NCBI GenBank assembly: GCA_041391365.1
Contig: JAWKOC010000004.1
Coordinates: 62,001 to 126,000, forward strand
DNA from: JAGRAX01 sp041391365
GTDB lineage: Bacteria; Bdellovibrionota_G; JALEGL01; JAGRMV01
Direction: 5' to 3'
DNA length: 64,000 bases
Part shown: one piece after another, positions 25,330 through 34,405 of the stretch
Position numbering within the stretch: position 1 is the stretch's first letter
How the letters are laid out: every line of letters starts with the position of its first letter
Program-made: the position numbers and the translations under genes
The notes under the pieces: model-generated
Seen by the model: only the letters and a program-made list of their open reading frames with translations
What the model was told of the DNA's origin: nothing
Databases searched by the model: none

Positions 25330-25780
25330 GCTCAGTCGCCGCAAGGCTCCCCCGGCCGAGGCCGGAGACAAGGGTCGCACAGACGATCTTGATCCGTTGT
25401 GAAGTCCTCTGCAGGAAATGGCTCGCCGGCACTGCAAATCTTCACTGCAGAATCACCTGCTGCGCTTGAGTTTCCTTCCGAGGATTTCACAACGTATCCC
25501 ATTTCATCAGATGCAATGATCAGGGGAAAAAAGAAATAAAGAAAAAAAAGGAGATGCATGCCATGGGCATGCATCATTGTTTCTTATTTATAGGATTTTG
25601 AGAAACTCGGTACGAAAGCTATTGGAGAATTGAGACATTTTCGAGGCGGAAGCGAGAAGGCCACCGGAGCGTACCTGCGGTGTACGTGAGGATGGCCGAC
25701 GAGCGACAACAATGAAAATGGCCAATGATTCAATAGCTCTGATGTTGGCCTCGGCCGGGGGGGCCTTGCGGCGACTGAGC
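25330..25780. repeat. Modular 450-bp intergenic repeat element, copy 1
   Basis: The ends are inverted repeats of 34 bp (25330-25363 and 25747-25780, 33 of 34 paired), beginning GCTCAGTCGCCGCAAGGCTC. Inside, the left half carries a second inverted repeat (25395-25409 with 25480-25494, 14 of 15) and a 10-bp hairpin GATGCATGCC/GGCATGCATC (25553-25575). On the minus strand that hairpin is followed directly by TCC and eight Ts, a full intrinsic terminator. The right half (about 25600-25745) differs from copies 2 and 3 and forms its own long imperfect hairpin (AGCTATTG at 25617 with CAATAGCT at 25731). It fills the gap between the convergent rhomboid and folA genes and encodes no transposase. Confidence 0.85.
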
Positions 25781-25781
25781 C

Positions 25782-26273
25782 TTATTTTTTGGAATACACC
25801 CTTGCAATCCAAGCATGAGCATTTTTGGGAGTTTCAGGAAAACTCACTTCCGATTCTACTTTCCATGAGGAGAGATCGATCTCTGGAAAATAAGCATCTC
25901 CCGGCGCCTCAAAATTCACATAGGTGAGATACAGTTTGTCGAGAAGAGGAAGGGCTTCTCGATAAATTTGTTCCCCACCAATGACAAAGGCCTCGGTTTC
26001 CTCGCGCTCTTTGGCGAGGTCCAGTGCTTGCTGCAAACCGTGAACCACAAAACAATCTTCGGGCACTTGGTATTCTGTGTTTCGTGTGATGGCGATTGAG
26101 GTGCGGCCCGGCAGGGGAGGGTGAGATTCAAACGTTTTTCTGCCCATGATGATGTGGTGGCCCATGGTGGTTTCTTTGAAGTATTTGAATTCCAAAGGAA
26201 GTCTCCACAACAACTTGTTGTCTTTCCCAATGACTCGGTTTCTTCCCATGGCCGCAATGGCAGAAATGATCAT
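25782..26273 (-). CDS. folA: Dihydrofolate reductase
   Basis: A 163-aa enzyme that reduces dihydrofolate to THF, renewing the cofactor oxidised by the ThyA encoded just upstream. Signatures: MIISAIAAMGRNRVIGKDNKLLWRLPLEFKYFKETTMG and IIMGRKTFES, then FVIGGEQIYREALP and a C-terminal beta hairpin. The start overlaps the thyA stop by 4 bases. The stop codon lies 1 base beyond the end of repeat element copy 1, whose minus-strand hairpin probably ends the transcript. Confidence 0.96.
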   Translation of the reverse strand: MIISAIAAMGRNRVIGKDNKLLWRLPLEFKYFKETTMGHHIIMGRKTFESHPPLPGRTSIAITRNTEYQVPEDCFVVHGLQQALDLAKEREETEAFVIGGEQIYREALPLLDKLYLTYVNFEAPGDAYFPEIDLSSWKVESEVSFPETPKNAHAWIARVYSKK

Positions 26274-27064
26274 ACAGCTACATCTCCTTTGATGTGAGGA
26301 TGAGCTTGGTACTTTGATAGCTCAAAATCCTCAAATCGAAATTCAAAAATATTTTTGACCGCAGGATTGATGGTCATGGTGGGCAAGGGATAAGGCTCTC
26401 GGGTCAATTGCAACTTGGCTTGCTCCATATGGTTGGTGTACAAATGAGCATCGCCAAGCGTATGAACAAAGTCGCCAGGTTGCAAATCACACACTTGGGC
26501 CATCATCATCACAAGCAAGCTGTACGAAGCAATGTTGAACGGTACACCCAAAAATACATCTGCAGAACGCTGGTAGAGCTGACAAGAGAGTTTTCCTTCT
26601 GCCACATAAAACTGAAAAAAAGCATGGCATGGTGGAAGTGCCATTTGATCCAGCTCTCCTACATTCCAGGCGCTGACGATCATTCTGCGTGAGTCGGGCT
26701 GTGTTTTGATTTGCTGGATGACCTGCGCAATTTGGTCGACGGTGGTTCCATCGGCCGCTTTCCATGATCTCCACTGGGCTCCATAGACGGGGCCAAGATT
26801 GCCGTTTTCATCAGCCCAGGCATCCCAAATTTTCACCTGATTTTCCTTGAGATAGGCGATGTTGGTATCCCCCTGGAGAAACCACAGCAGCTCGTGAATG
26901 ATGGACTTGAGGTGACATTTTTTGGTGGTCACCAAGGGAAATCCTTGGCCCAAATCGAATCTCATTTGGTGTCCAAAAATGGATTTTGTCCCTGTGCCGG
27001 TTCGATCTGTTTTTTCGACGCCTTCATCCAATATTTTTTGCATTAAATTCAGATAGTTTCTCAT
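26270..27064 (-). CDS. thyA: Thymidylate synthase
   Basis: A 264-aa enzyme that methylates dUMP with methylene-THF to give dTMP and dihydrofolate. Complete signature set: DRTGTGTKSIFGHQMRF, ELLWFLQGDTNIAYL, the catalytic-Cys motif ALPPCHAFFQFYV, LYQRSADVFLGVPFNIASYSLL and HLYTNH. Exactly the length of E. coli ThyA. A GAGGG ribosome site precedes the ATG. It forms a two-gene operon with folA. Confidence 0.97.
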   Translation of the reverse strand: MRNYLNLMQKILDEGVEKTDRTGTGTKSIFGHQMRFDLGQGFPLVTTKKCHLKSIIHELLWFLQGDTNIAYLKENQVKIWDAWADENGNLGPVYGAQWRSWKAADGTTVDQIAQVIQQIKTQPDSRRMIVSAWNVGELDQMALPPCHAFFQFYVAEGKLSCQLYQRSADVFLGVPFNIASYSLLVMMMAQVCDLQPGDFVHTLGDAHLYTNHMEQAKLQLTREPYPLPTMTINPAVKNIFEFRFEDFELSKYQAHPHIKGDVAV

Positions 27065-27160
27065 AACAGCCCTCTATGAATAGTATGCCTCTCTTCAAAT
27101 GTCCACCTCTTCGAAAAGCTCGTGACCTATTTTTGTAGGCCATGGTATAGACACAAGGTT

Positions 27161-29824
27161 ATGCAGTCACAAATGCAATTTGAAAACGTATCCTCCGATT
27201 CTCAGAGCTCAACCCCAAAGACTTCTCCCGCGTCCCAAGCTTCTCAGACGCCGCTGATGAAGCAATACTGGGAGATCAAATCTACGTGTCCAGACGCGAT
27301 TTTGTTTTTTCGTTTGGGGGATTTTTATGAAATGTTCTTTGACGATGCTGTCAAAGCTGCGCCAATTCTGGGAATTGCGCTGACTTCCAGGGACAAAAAT
27401 GCGCAGAATCCGGTTCCTCTTTGTGGCGTTCCTTTTCATAGCTCTCAGAGTTATGTAGCCAAACTTTTGGATGCAGGTTTGAAAGTGGCCATCTGTGAGC
27501 AGGTTGAAGATGCCTCCCAGAGCAAAGGAATTGTCAAACGAGAGATCATCAAAGTGATCACACCCGGACTTCGCACAGACGAAGAGGGCCTTGCGCCCAT
27601 GGCACAAAACTTTGTGTTGTCCCTGTGTGTTCGAACGTTGCCCAATGAGTTGCATGAATACACCTTGGGCTGTTTGGACTATGCCTCAGGCTCCATAGAA
27701 GTCATGACCCGAAATCACATCGAAGATCTCATGGATGAAATCGATCGAATCAATCCTGTTGAGATCCTGGTCTTTGATCATACCGACGATGCACAGTGGA
27801 TCGAGCGTTATGCCCCCGAGCGTATGTCCAATGTGCATCAGATTCCTCAGTGGGTGTTTTCGCAGGCCAAAGAAGAAATCAAAAAACACTTGAATGTGAT
27901 GGATTTGGGAATGTTGGGTTTGGATCATATTCCTCATGCCTTGGAATCCTGCGCGGCTTTGTATCATTATGTTGGAGTCGAAAACCAAGCCTCGTTGGCC
28001 CATCTTCAACTTCCCAAACAGCATCGTGATCAGCGCTATATGGTACTCGACCATCATACCATTGAACACTTGGAACTTTTGGATCGTGGCGCCAAATCTG
28101 AAAACAGTTTGTTTTCCATTTTGAATCAAACCAAAACCAGCATGGGAGCGCGTCGCCTCAAACAGTGGATGGTTCGTCCTTTGTGTGAGCGAGAGCCCAT
28201 CGAGCAGCGCTACGATGCCATTGAGATTTTGATCCAAGAGAGAGAACTTCGCAAAGAGCTGAGAGTTCATCTGGCACACGTGTTTGATGTGGAACGAATT
28301 TTATCTCGTTTGAGTTCGAAGAATGCAAGTCTGAGAGATTTGATCAGTCTATTGGAATCATTGCAACGTGCTTCCCAGATCAAACAACAGCTGGCCCATC
28401 TCCCCAAAACTTTTTTTGCAGGGATCGAAGACTTGTTGGATCCTCTGCCTGCATTGCAAGATTTGTTGCAGCAGTCGTTGAACCTTGAATCTGATTTTTC
28501 CAAACACTCTTATCTGATCAAAGATGGCTATCATGCGGAGCTCGATCGATGGAGAAACATTGCCAAAGGAAATCGAAATTGGATTTTGGAACTGGAACAG
28601 AAACAACGAAAAGAGACCGGCATCTCCTCCCTCAAAGTCGGGTACAATAAGGTTTTTGGATATTATCTGGAAGTGACAAACACTCATCGAGATAAAATAC
28701 CCGCCCACTACATTCGAAAACAAACGCTGGCCAATGCAGAACGTTTTGTGACCCCTGAATTGAAAGAAAAAGAGTTGGAGATTGAAAACTCCAAACAAGA
28801 GATGGAAAAGCTTGAAATGCAGTTGTTTCAGGAACTACGTCAAAACGTCTCAATGGAAAAAGACAAACTGCAGACCCTTGCAGATCATTTGGCTCAGCTG
28901 GATGCAATGGTGTCTTTGGCGCAAGTATGTGCAGACTATGCCTATGTTCGCCCTGTCATACAAGATGGAGATGATTTGATTCTTGATCAAGGAAGACATC
29001 CTGTGGTGGAGCGTAGTCTTGCACTCACTGAGCCGTTTGTTCCCAACAGTGTGCACTTTACCTCCCATGGCAAGAGAATGATTTTGCTCACCGGTCCAAA
29101 CATGGCCGGAAAATCTACGGTGATGAGACAGGTGGGGTTGATCGTGATCATGGCACAGATGGGTTGTTTTGTGCCTGCAGAACAACTAAAATTTTCTTTG
29201 GTCGATCGTGTGTTTACACGCATTGGAGCCTCGGATGATTTGGCAAAAGGTCGGTCCACATTCATGATGGAAATGAGTGAAGCCGCATACATTTTGCATC
29301 ACGCGACGCCAAAATCTCTGATTTTGCTGGATGAATTGGGAAGAGGCACAAGCACCTACGATGGATTGTCGATTGCTTGGGCGATCATGGAGCATCTGGA
29401 TCAGAAGATTTGTGCAAAAACCATTTTTGCCACGCACTATCATGAGCTCACTTCTCTTGCACAACAGTCTGATACCATCGAAAACATGAGAATGACGATC
29501 CAAGAATGGGAAGGCAAAATAGTGTTTTTGAGAAAATTGGAGATGGGCAGCATTCAAAAAAGCTATGGAATTGAAGTGGCTCGATTGGCAGGAATGGAAA
29601 CGAGCATCACCCAAAGAGCGCAGCAGATTTTGAAAGGCCTAGAGAAAACATCTTCTACCACGTCTCTTGGAGATCTTCCTCCACTCAGCGCGGAACCTGA
29701 AATGTTGCAACCCACTCCCATGGAGATGTGGGTGGATCAGCTTGATCCAGACCAGATGAGCCCCAAGCAGGCCCTGGATCGACTCTACGAGTTGAAAAAA
29801 ATACGAAACTCTTCAAAAAATTGA
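27161..29824 (+). CDS. mutS: DNA mismatch repair protein MutS
   Basis: An 887-aa mismatch-recognition ATPase. The mismatch-reading FxE motif is in FFRLGDFYEMFFDDA. The ATPase domain has Walker A LTGPNMAGKSTVMRQVG, Walker B LILLDELGRGTSTYDG and FATHYHEL. The C-terminal end has a proline-rich linker and a short MSPKQALDRLYELKKI helix like the MutS tetramerisation segment. The ATG at 27161 is preferred to a GTG 39 bases earlier. mutL is not in this window. Confidence 0.96.
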   Translation: MQSQMQFENVSSDSQSSTPKTSPASQASQTPLMKQYWEIKSTCPDAILFFRLGDFYEMFFDDAVKAAPILGIALTSRDKNAQNPVPLCGVPFHSSQSYVAKLLDAGLKVAICEQVEDASQSKGIVKREIIKVITPGLRTDEEGLAPMAQNFVLSLCVRTLPNELHEYTLGCLDYASGSIEVMTRNHIEDLMDEIDRINPVEILVFDHTDDAQWIERYAPERMSNVHQIPQWVFSQAKEEIKKHLNVMDLGMLGLDHIPHALESCAALYHYVGVENQASLAHLQLPKQHRDQRYMVLDHHTIEHLELLDRGAKSENSLFSILNQTKTSMGARRLKQWMVRPLCEREPIEQRYDAIEILIQERELRKELRVHLAHVFDVERILSRLSSKNASLRDLISLLESLQRASQIKQQLAHLPKTFFAGIEDLLDPLPALQDLLQQSLNLESDFSKHSYLIKDGYHAELDRWRNIAKGNRNWILELEQKQRKETGISSLKVGYNKVFGYYLEVTNTHRDKIPAHYIRKQTLANAERFVTPELKEKELEIENSKQEMEKLEMQLFQELRQNVSMEKDKLQTLADHLAQLDAMVSLAQVCADYAYVRPVIQDGDDLILDQGRHPVVERSLALTEPFVPNSVHFTSHGKRMILLTGPNMAGKSTVMRQVGLIVIMAQMGCFVPAEQLKFSLVDRVFTRIGASDDLAKGRSTFMMEMSEAAYILHHATPKSLILLDELGRGTSTYDGLSIAWAIMEHLDQKICAKTIFATHYHELTSLAQQSDTIENMRMTIQEWEGKIVFLRKLEMGSIQKSYGIEVARLAGMETSITQRAQQILKGLEKTSSTTSLGDLPPLSAEPEMLQPTPMEMWVDQLDPDQMSPKQALDRLYELKKIRNSSKN

Positions 29825-29853
29825 TCCTCTGTTATACTTGGAATGCAAAAGAT

Positions 29854-31116
29854 ATGATGTTTCGTAGCATACAATCAGCAGTGTTGATGCTCATCTGCGC
29901 ATGGTTCTCTACTTCGGCGTGGGCGGAAGCCCGTGTTTCGGCCATGACCAAAGTGGATCAACCTGATCATATGGAGTTGACCATTTTTTTGTCGGAAGAT
30001 GCCACCTATTCGGTGGGGTTTTTGTCTGCAGAAAAAGGCATCCCCGACCGTATGTTTGTGGATTTTTCACAATCCACCTTGATCAATCCCATGGATGAAA
30101 TGATTTTGGCGGAAAATCCTTGGGTTTCTCGTGTGAGAATTGCACAGAACCAACCCCATCGTGTTCGTTTGGTGGTGGAGTTGAAACAAAAAAGCAGCCA
30201 AGGGGATTTTTCTTTTCACGCCAATGCCAATGGCGTTGTGATCTCCAGGGGCAGGTCTTCTTCGGAGACGATCGCTCAAGAGATCCAAACCCCAGCCCCA
30301 GGGACTCCTCTTCCCGTGGTAAAAAAACCTGAGCCCTCCACACCGGTGGTGTTGCAGCCTCTGCCCAAAACTCATGCAGAAAAAAAAGTGTATACCATCA
30401 TTGTGGATCCAGGTCATGGAGGCAAGCATCCAGGCGCCATCGGAAAGCGCGGAACCATGGAAAAACACATCACTTTGGAAATTGCCAAAAAACTTAGAGA
30501 TCTGCTGCAAAAAACAACCCCACACAAAATTCTTATGACTCGGGAAAAAGATGAGTATGTGGATTTGCTTGATCGAACCAAGTTCGCCAATCGCATGCAC
30601 GGAGATTTGTTTGTGTCGATTCATGCCAACTCTAGTCCAAAATCCACGGCCAAAGGTGTTTCTACCTATTTTCTCAACAATGCCGATGATGAAGAGTCTC
30701 TGCGTGTGGCTACACGTGAGAACGGTGAGCTCGATCCCAAAGCTTTCATGTCTCATTCGGAAAAGGAGGACAATTACTATTTGGAGATCATGAAAGCTTC
30801 GATGATGAAAAATTTTCATACGAGCCAATCCACGGAGCTTGCACAAAATGTTCAGACGTCGATGATTGGAGCTCTCAACACCCGCTACCAAAATATTTTC
30901 AATCGTGGGGTCAAAAGTGCTGGTTTGTATGTTCTTACGGGGGCAGAGATGCCAGCCATTTTGGTAGAGACATCGTTTATTTCCAATCCCGACGAAGAAA
31001 AACGATTGAAAGATCCTACCTATCCACATTTTTTGGCCATGGCGATTCGTTCGGGCATTGTTGAGTTTTTGAAAGGGTATCAACCTTCTGGCGAAAAACA
31101 CGCGTCTTTACATTAG
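29854..31116 (+). CDS. N-acetylmuramoyl-L-alanine amidase with AMIN domain (AmiC-like)
   Basis: A 420-aa periplasmic cell-wall hydrolase. A signal peptide (SIQSAVLMLICAWFSTSAWA) is followed by an AMIN domain (about 30-130), a Pro-rich linker, and an Amidase_3 domain. The zinc and catalytic residues are in IIVDPGHGGKHPGAIG, GTMEKHITLEIA, DLFVSIHANSS and ILVETSFISNPDEE. AMIN domains direct such enzymes to septal peptidoglycan for daughter-cell separation. A pair of ATGs (29854, 29857) is possible. The stop is 11 bases before repeat element copy 2. Confidence 0.92.
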   Translation: MMFRSIQSAVLMLICAWFSTSAWAEARVSAMTKVDQPDHMELTIFLSEDATYSVGFLSAEKGIPDRMFVDFSQSTLINPMDEMILAENPWVSRVRIAQNQPHRVRLVVELKQKSSQGDFSFHANANGVVISRGRSSSETIAQEIQTPAPGTPLPVVKKPEPSTPVVLQPLPKTHAEKKVYTIIVDPGHGGKHPGAIGKRGTMEKHITLEIAKKLRDLLQKTTPHKILMTREKDEYVDLLDRTKFANRMHGDLFVSIHANSSPKSTAKGVSTYFLNNADDEESLRVATRENGELDPKAFMSHSEKEDNYYLEIMKASMMKNFHTSQSTELAQNVQTSMIGALNTRYQNIFNRGVKSAGLYVLTGAEMPAILVETSFISNPDEEKRLKDPTYPHFLAMAIRSGIVEFLKGYQPSGEKHASLH

Positions 31117-31127
31117 AGATACTTTGC

Positions 31128-31600
31128 GCTCAATCGCCGCGGGGCTCCCCCGGGCGAGGCCGGAGACAAGGTTCGCACAGACGATCTTGATCCGTTGTGA
31201 AGTCCTCTGCAGGAAATGGCTCGCCGGCACTGCGGATCTTCACTGCAGAATCACCTGCTGCGCTTGAGTTTCCTTCCGAGGATTTCACAACGTACCCCAT
31301 TTCATCAGATGCAATGATCAGGGGAAAAAAGAAATAAAGAAAAAAAAGGAGATGCATGCCAAAGGCATGCATCATTGTTTCTTATTATTTTTTTTCTTCT
31401 TGTGCATGAAGCGAAGCATCTGAGAGGGGAAAGCATACGTTTCAAAGTTCTGGGAAAACTAAAGCACAGCCGGAAAGTCGATCGATCTTCTCTTGAGATC
31501 AGGCGAGCCATTTTCCCAGAACTTTGAAACGGGAGCTTACGCATGTCTGTGATGAGTGCCCCACCCGTCCTTGGCCGGGGGAGCCTTGCGGCGATTGAGC
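31128..31600. repeat. Modular intergenic repeat element, copy 2
   Basis: Ends 31128-31161 and 31567-31600 pair at 29 of 34 positions and read GCTCAATCGCC... and ...GGCGATTGAGC. Copies 1 and 3 have G and C at the A/T position, so both arms changed together. The left half matches copy 1 closely, including the terminator hairpin (GATGCATGCC at 31351-31360, loop AAA, GGCATGCATC at 31364-31373). The right half has a 21-bp perfect inverted repeat (31438-31458 with 31511-31531). It lies between the convergent amidase gene and the exported-protein gene at 31608. Confidence 0.85.
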
Positions 31601-31607
31601 GTAAAAT

Positions 31608-32051
31608 TTATTGACCGTTGGAAAGAGAAAAGACCTGTTCCATAGGGAGCAACTCCCCTTCGTTGCTGGAGCCGCCAGTTGTGGCCACAGAGATTTGCAA
31701 TCTATTGGACTCTGGGCAGGACTCCATGCCCATTTTCATCAACGATAGTTCGATGGAAGATGAACCGATGCGAACCACGCGCATGTCGAACTTTTCTACG
31801 GTTTCAAAATCGGTGTAAAAACTGATCTCCGCTCGTGGCAGCGAGTCCACGTCGTGGTCGAATCGAATGCGAAAAGCCATGCATGTATTGTCCGAAAGAT
31901 CTGAAGAAGAGATGTTGGAAAATGACAGTAGCCTTGTATCGCTGAAGGTTACAGCCTTGGCCATGACCCAGGGAAGAGCTGCAGTGATCAGGATTCCAAC
32001 AATGGCCATCCATAGCCATTTTGAATTCTCCTTTTTTTTCGAGTACTGCAT
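31608..32051 (-). CDS. Membrane-anchored or exported protein, unknown
   Basis: A 147-aa protein. The basic start MQYSKKKENSKW precedes a hydrophobic helix (LWMAIVGILITAALPWVMA) that acts as a signal peptide or anchor. The rest is predicted all-beta with two Cys (NTCMAF and ESCPES). An A-rich leader precedes the ATG. It follows the Ig-like lipoprotein gene, with an 18-bp hairpin in between, and its stop is 8 bases from repeat element copy 2. No family recognised. Confidence 0.55.
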   Translation of the reverse strand: MQYSKKKENSKWLWMAIVGILITAALPWVMAKAVTFSDTRLLSFSNISSSDLSDNTCMAFRIRFDHDVDSLPRAEISFYTDFETVEKFDMRVVRIGSSSIELSLMKMGMESCPESNRLQISVATTGGSSNEGELLPMEQVFSLSNGQ

Positions 32052-32065
32052 AATCTCTTTTTTTC

Positions 32066-32107
32066 AGGAAAGGTCGTGGGTGATAGATTTCACCCACGAC
32101 CTTTCCT
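32066..32107. repeat. 18-bp perfect hairpin between two minus-strand genes
   Basis: Arm AGGAAAGGTCGTGGGTGA (32066-32083) pairs exactly with 32090-32107 across a 6-base loop. It lies 11 bases after the stop of the Ig-like lipoprotein gene. On the minus strand it is followed by A-rich, not T-rich, sequence, so it is not a classical terminator in the direction of the genes. On the plus strand TTTTCTTTT follows. It could stabilise the upstream mRNA 3' end or separate expression of the two genes. Confidence 0.75.
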
Positions 32108-32117
32108 CAATTTTCTT

Positions 32118-33068
32118 TTAAAAACCGGTGATGGGTCCAAACGCCTCGCTGGTCACTTCGGTTTGTCCGGTGGTCATTTGAACATCCACATTGACCCCAC
32201 TGCTGATGGAGAGATCAATTCCTGTTCCGCTAGGACCTGCATTGGTCAGTTGGTTTCCAGCTGAATCATAGGCTTGATTGACCACCAATCGATAGCTTCG
32301 ACCCGAGGTGCAGTCTTCATACAAAGGTTTGACATACCAAACATCTACCTTGTCGAAAAAAACGGTTCCCACTTGCAGATACGATGCAGTGCTAGGATTG
32401 TTCCAGTTGCCAAAGGCTCCTTTGAAAAGCACATTGAATTGAGGCATAGATGCCAGACCTTCGTTGAACGTGACTCGGAAGTGTCCGAAGCAACCGGTGC
32501 CTTCTTTGATGCGCTCTATTTTTTTGATGTAGGGAGGATTGACAGGATCGTTGTTGTTGATGCCTCCACCGTTGGCTGCACCAACCCAGAAACGAATGCT
32601 TCCCGTGGTATAGATTCCACCAAAGAGTTGTCGACCAATTTGGTCATAAATGTTTTTGTTCAGTAGAACTTTGTACTCCCCGTTGCTCAAGACCACCGAG
32701 GAACTCAATGACAACACGACCGTGTAATCACCATTGGTCAATACGGCTGGATCAAATTTGGAAGTTACATCATCTATGGTTCCATTGGTTGAGGTTCTTT
32801 CCACTCGAATGTTGCTGCTCAAGCTGCTGGCGTCGACTTTTTCATTGAAGGTCAAATAAACTTTGGTGCCCTGGGCGGAGTTGTAGGCCGACTCATGCAA
32901 AGGGGAAGATTCCACAAGGTCAAAAATGTTTTGACCCAGGGATCCCTGCTGCCAAAATCCATTGGACGGAGATCCTGTGGTTCCGCAGGATGCCATGGCG
33001 ATGGAAAGGAGACCAGCTCCGACCATGCGACTCATAGAAAAATACCATTTTTGCTCTGTTTTTTTCAT
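32118..33068 (-). CDS. Ig-like (SbsA/Big_5-type) lipoprotein, paralogue 1
   Basis: A 316-aa lipoprotein (lipobox SIAMASCGTT). After a short linker comes a bacterial Ig-like segment: VESSPLHESAYNSAQGTKVYLTFNEKVDASSLSSNIRV followed by SSVVLSNGEYKVLLNKNIYDQIGRQLFGG. The second half has VNPPYIKKIERIKEGTGCFGHFRVTFNEGL and ends in a Thr/Val-rich strand. The neighbouring gene 33194-34297 is a clear paralogue with the same order. Such domains are common in surface or outer-membrane proteins. Function unknown. Confidence 0.7.
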   Translation of the reverse strand: MKKTEQKWYFSMSRMVGAGLLSIAMASCGTTGSPSNGFWQQGSLGQNIFDLVESSPLHESAYNSAQGTKVYLTFNEKVDASSLSSNIRVERTSTNGTIDDVTSKFDPAVLTNGDYTVVLSLSSSVVLSNGEYKVLLNKNIYDQIGRQLFGGIYTTGSIRFWVGAANGGGINNNDPVNPPYIKKIERIKEGTGCFGHFRVTFNEGLASMPQFNVLFKGAFGNWNNPSTASYLQVGTVFFDKVDVWYVKPLYEDCTSGRSYRLVVNQAYDSAGNQLTNAGPSGTGIDLSISSGVNVDVQMTTGQTEVTSEAFGPITGF

Positions 33069-33193
33069 CGTACCCCTAGAATTAGCAACTCTTGTGCCAA
33101 CTTCTCTCTTTGTAACTTATTAAAATCATAGGACGAAAGAAGATGTTGCCGAGTGTTTCTGCGGCTTTGATGTCCATCCCCCTCCCATGGTTT

Positions 33194-34297
33194 CTACAAC
33201 CCTAGAAAGGGTCCAAAGGTCTCACTCTCGGTAAAAAGGGACCCATTTGAGATCACAGAGTCAGCATCGACTCCCGTATGAGGCTGACTTTGTCCAACAC
33301 CGTACGCGGAAAGATCGTGACCATTTTTGTTTTCTGTTTTGGGAAAATCATCGCTTGGATCGTTGGGTGTTCCATTGTCATCGATGATTTGAACACCATT
33401 GGCATCCAACACAGGTAGTACAATCGTGCTAGACATGGTATTGCCGTCGATGTCGGTGGCCGAATCAATCACCAGACGATAGGCTCTTCCCGGAATGCAA
33501 GATCCATAGCCAATCGGTAGATAGGCATGCCAGGATTTTTGACTCAACAAATCTGTGGTTCCAATGCTGTGAGGGGTAAGCGTGTTTACGTTTTGCCATT
33601 TTTTGTATTCAGTATCGTTGTTCAGGCCAAGATACGCATCTTTGTATTTGAAATACATGACAGGAGGAGACTCAAGGCTCTCGTTGAAATTGACCACCAC
33701 CATCAAACCATTGCAGCCAAAATTGCCCAATTTTCGTTTCACGATGCTCACCGCATGAGGTGGATGGGTGGGGTCGTTGGCAATTCCCCCTCCAAAAGGT
33801 GATCCTACCCAAAAATTGAGTTTGATTTCACTATATTTTTGATCCGCCAAAAATGAGCCATAGGTATCGCGAACATAGGAGTTCATGGTTGTGATGTATT
33901 TGGCCGCCGGCAGCGTTTGACCTTGGTGGACGGTGTAAATCAGAGATCTTCCATCGCTGGAAAGGGTTGGAGGAGAATTGAAGAGGCTGGTGGTCACTTC
34001 TTGATTGATGATGGATGTTCCGATGTTGGGAGAGGTTTCCTGATAAATTCGGATGTTTCCATCGACGGTGCTTGGATCTACTGCCGAGTTGAAGGTCAGA
34101 ACCAGTGTGGTTTGCCCGCTGTTGTAGGTGGAGTTGTGGAAAGGAGAAACTGCAATGACATCGAAAACAAAAGGGGACCCATCCTCGTTGAAGCGATTTT
34201 GACGGCTTTCCGAGCCGCAGCTCGTGAGCAGGCAGACACTCAAAAGGGTGAAAAACAAGCGTGAATCACGAAGGGGGGATGTAATATTACGCAGCAT
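33194..34297 (-). CDS. Ig-like lipoprotein, paralogue 2
   Basis: A 367-aa lipoprotein (lipobox CLLTSCGSE). It matches paralogue 1 in order: VIAVSPFHNSTYNSGQTTLVLTFNSAVDPSTVDGNIRIY, LNFWVGSPFGGGIANDPTHPPHAVSIVKRKLGNFGCNG, YGSCIPGRAYRLVIDSATDIDGN and a terminal ESETFGPFLGL (paralogue 1 ends SEAFGPITGF). The ATG at 34297 with AAGG upstream is chosen; an earlier TTG adds only a polar leader. Tandem duplication of a surface lipoprotein gene is inferred. Confidence 0.72.
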   Translation of the reverse strand: MLRNITSPLRDSRLFFTLLSVCLLTSCGSESRQNRFNEDGSPFVFDVIAVSPFHNSTYNSGQTTLVLTFNSAVDPSTVDGNIRIYQETSPNIGTSIINQEVTTSLFNSPPTLSSDGRSLIYTVHQGQTLPAAKYITTMNSYVRDTYGSFLADQKYSEIKLNFWVGSPFGGGIANDPTHPPHAVSIVKRKLGNFGCNGLMVVVNFNESLESPPVMYFKYKDAYLGLNNDTEYKKWQNVNTLTPHSIGTTDLLSQKSWHAYLPIGYGSCIPGRAYRLVIDSATDIDGNTMSSTIVLPVLDANGVQIIDDNGTPNDPSDDFPKTENKNGHDLSAYGVGQSQPHTGVDADSVISNGSLFTESETFGPFLGL

Positions 34298-34405
34298 GTC
34301 TGACCTTATATTCCAGGATTTTGTCGAGTGCAAGTGAATAAATGTGTGACTTTACTAACTTATTGATTTTATTTCATTATGTTATTTCGCAAAATGTTAA
34401 AAGGT

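Noticed and set aside
25332..25577. Small secreted-peptide-like reading frames on the minus strand of repeat copies 1 and 2 (81 codons, hydrophobic start)
   Set aside because: Copy 3 breaks the frame in the hydrophobic part, differences between copies 1 and 2 include several amino-acid changes, and the sequence is explained by the hairpins.
30067..31101. Minus-strand frame of 344 codons
   Set aside because: Antisense to the amidase gene, which has all catalytic motifs.
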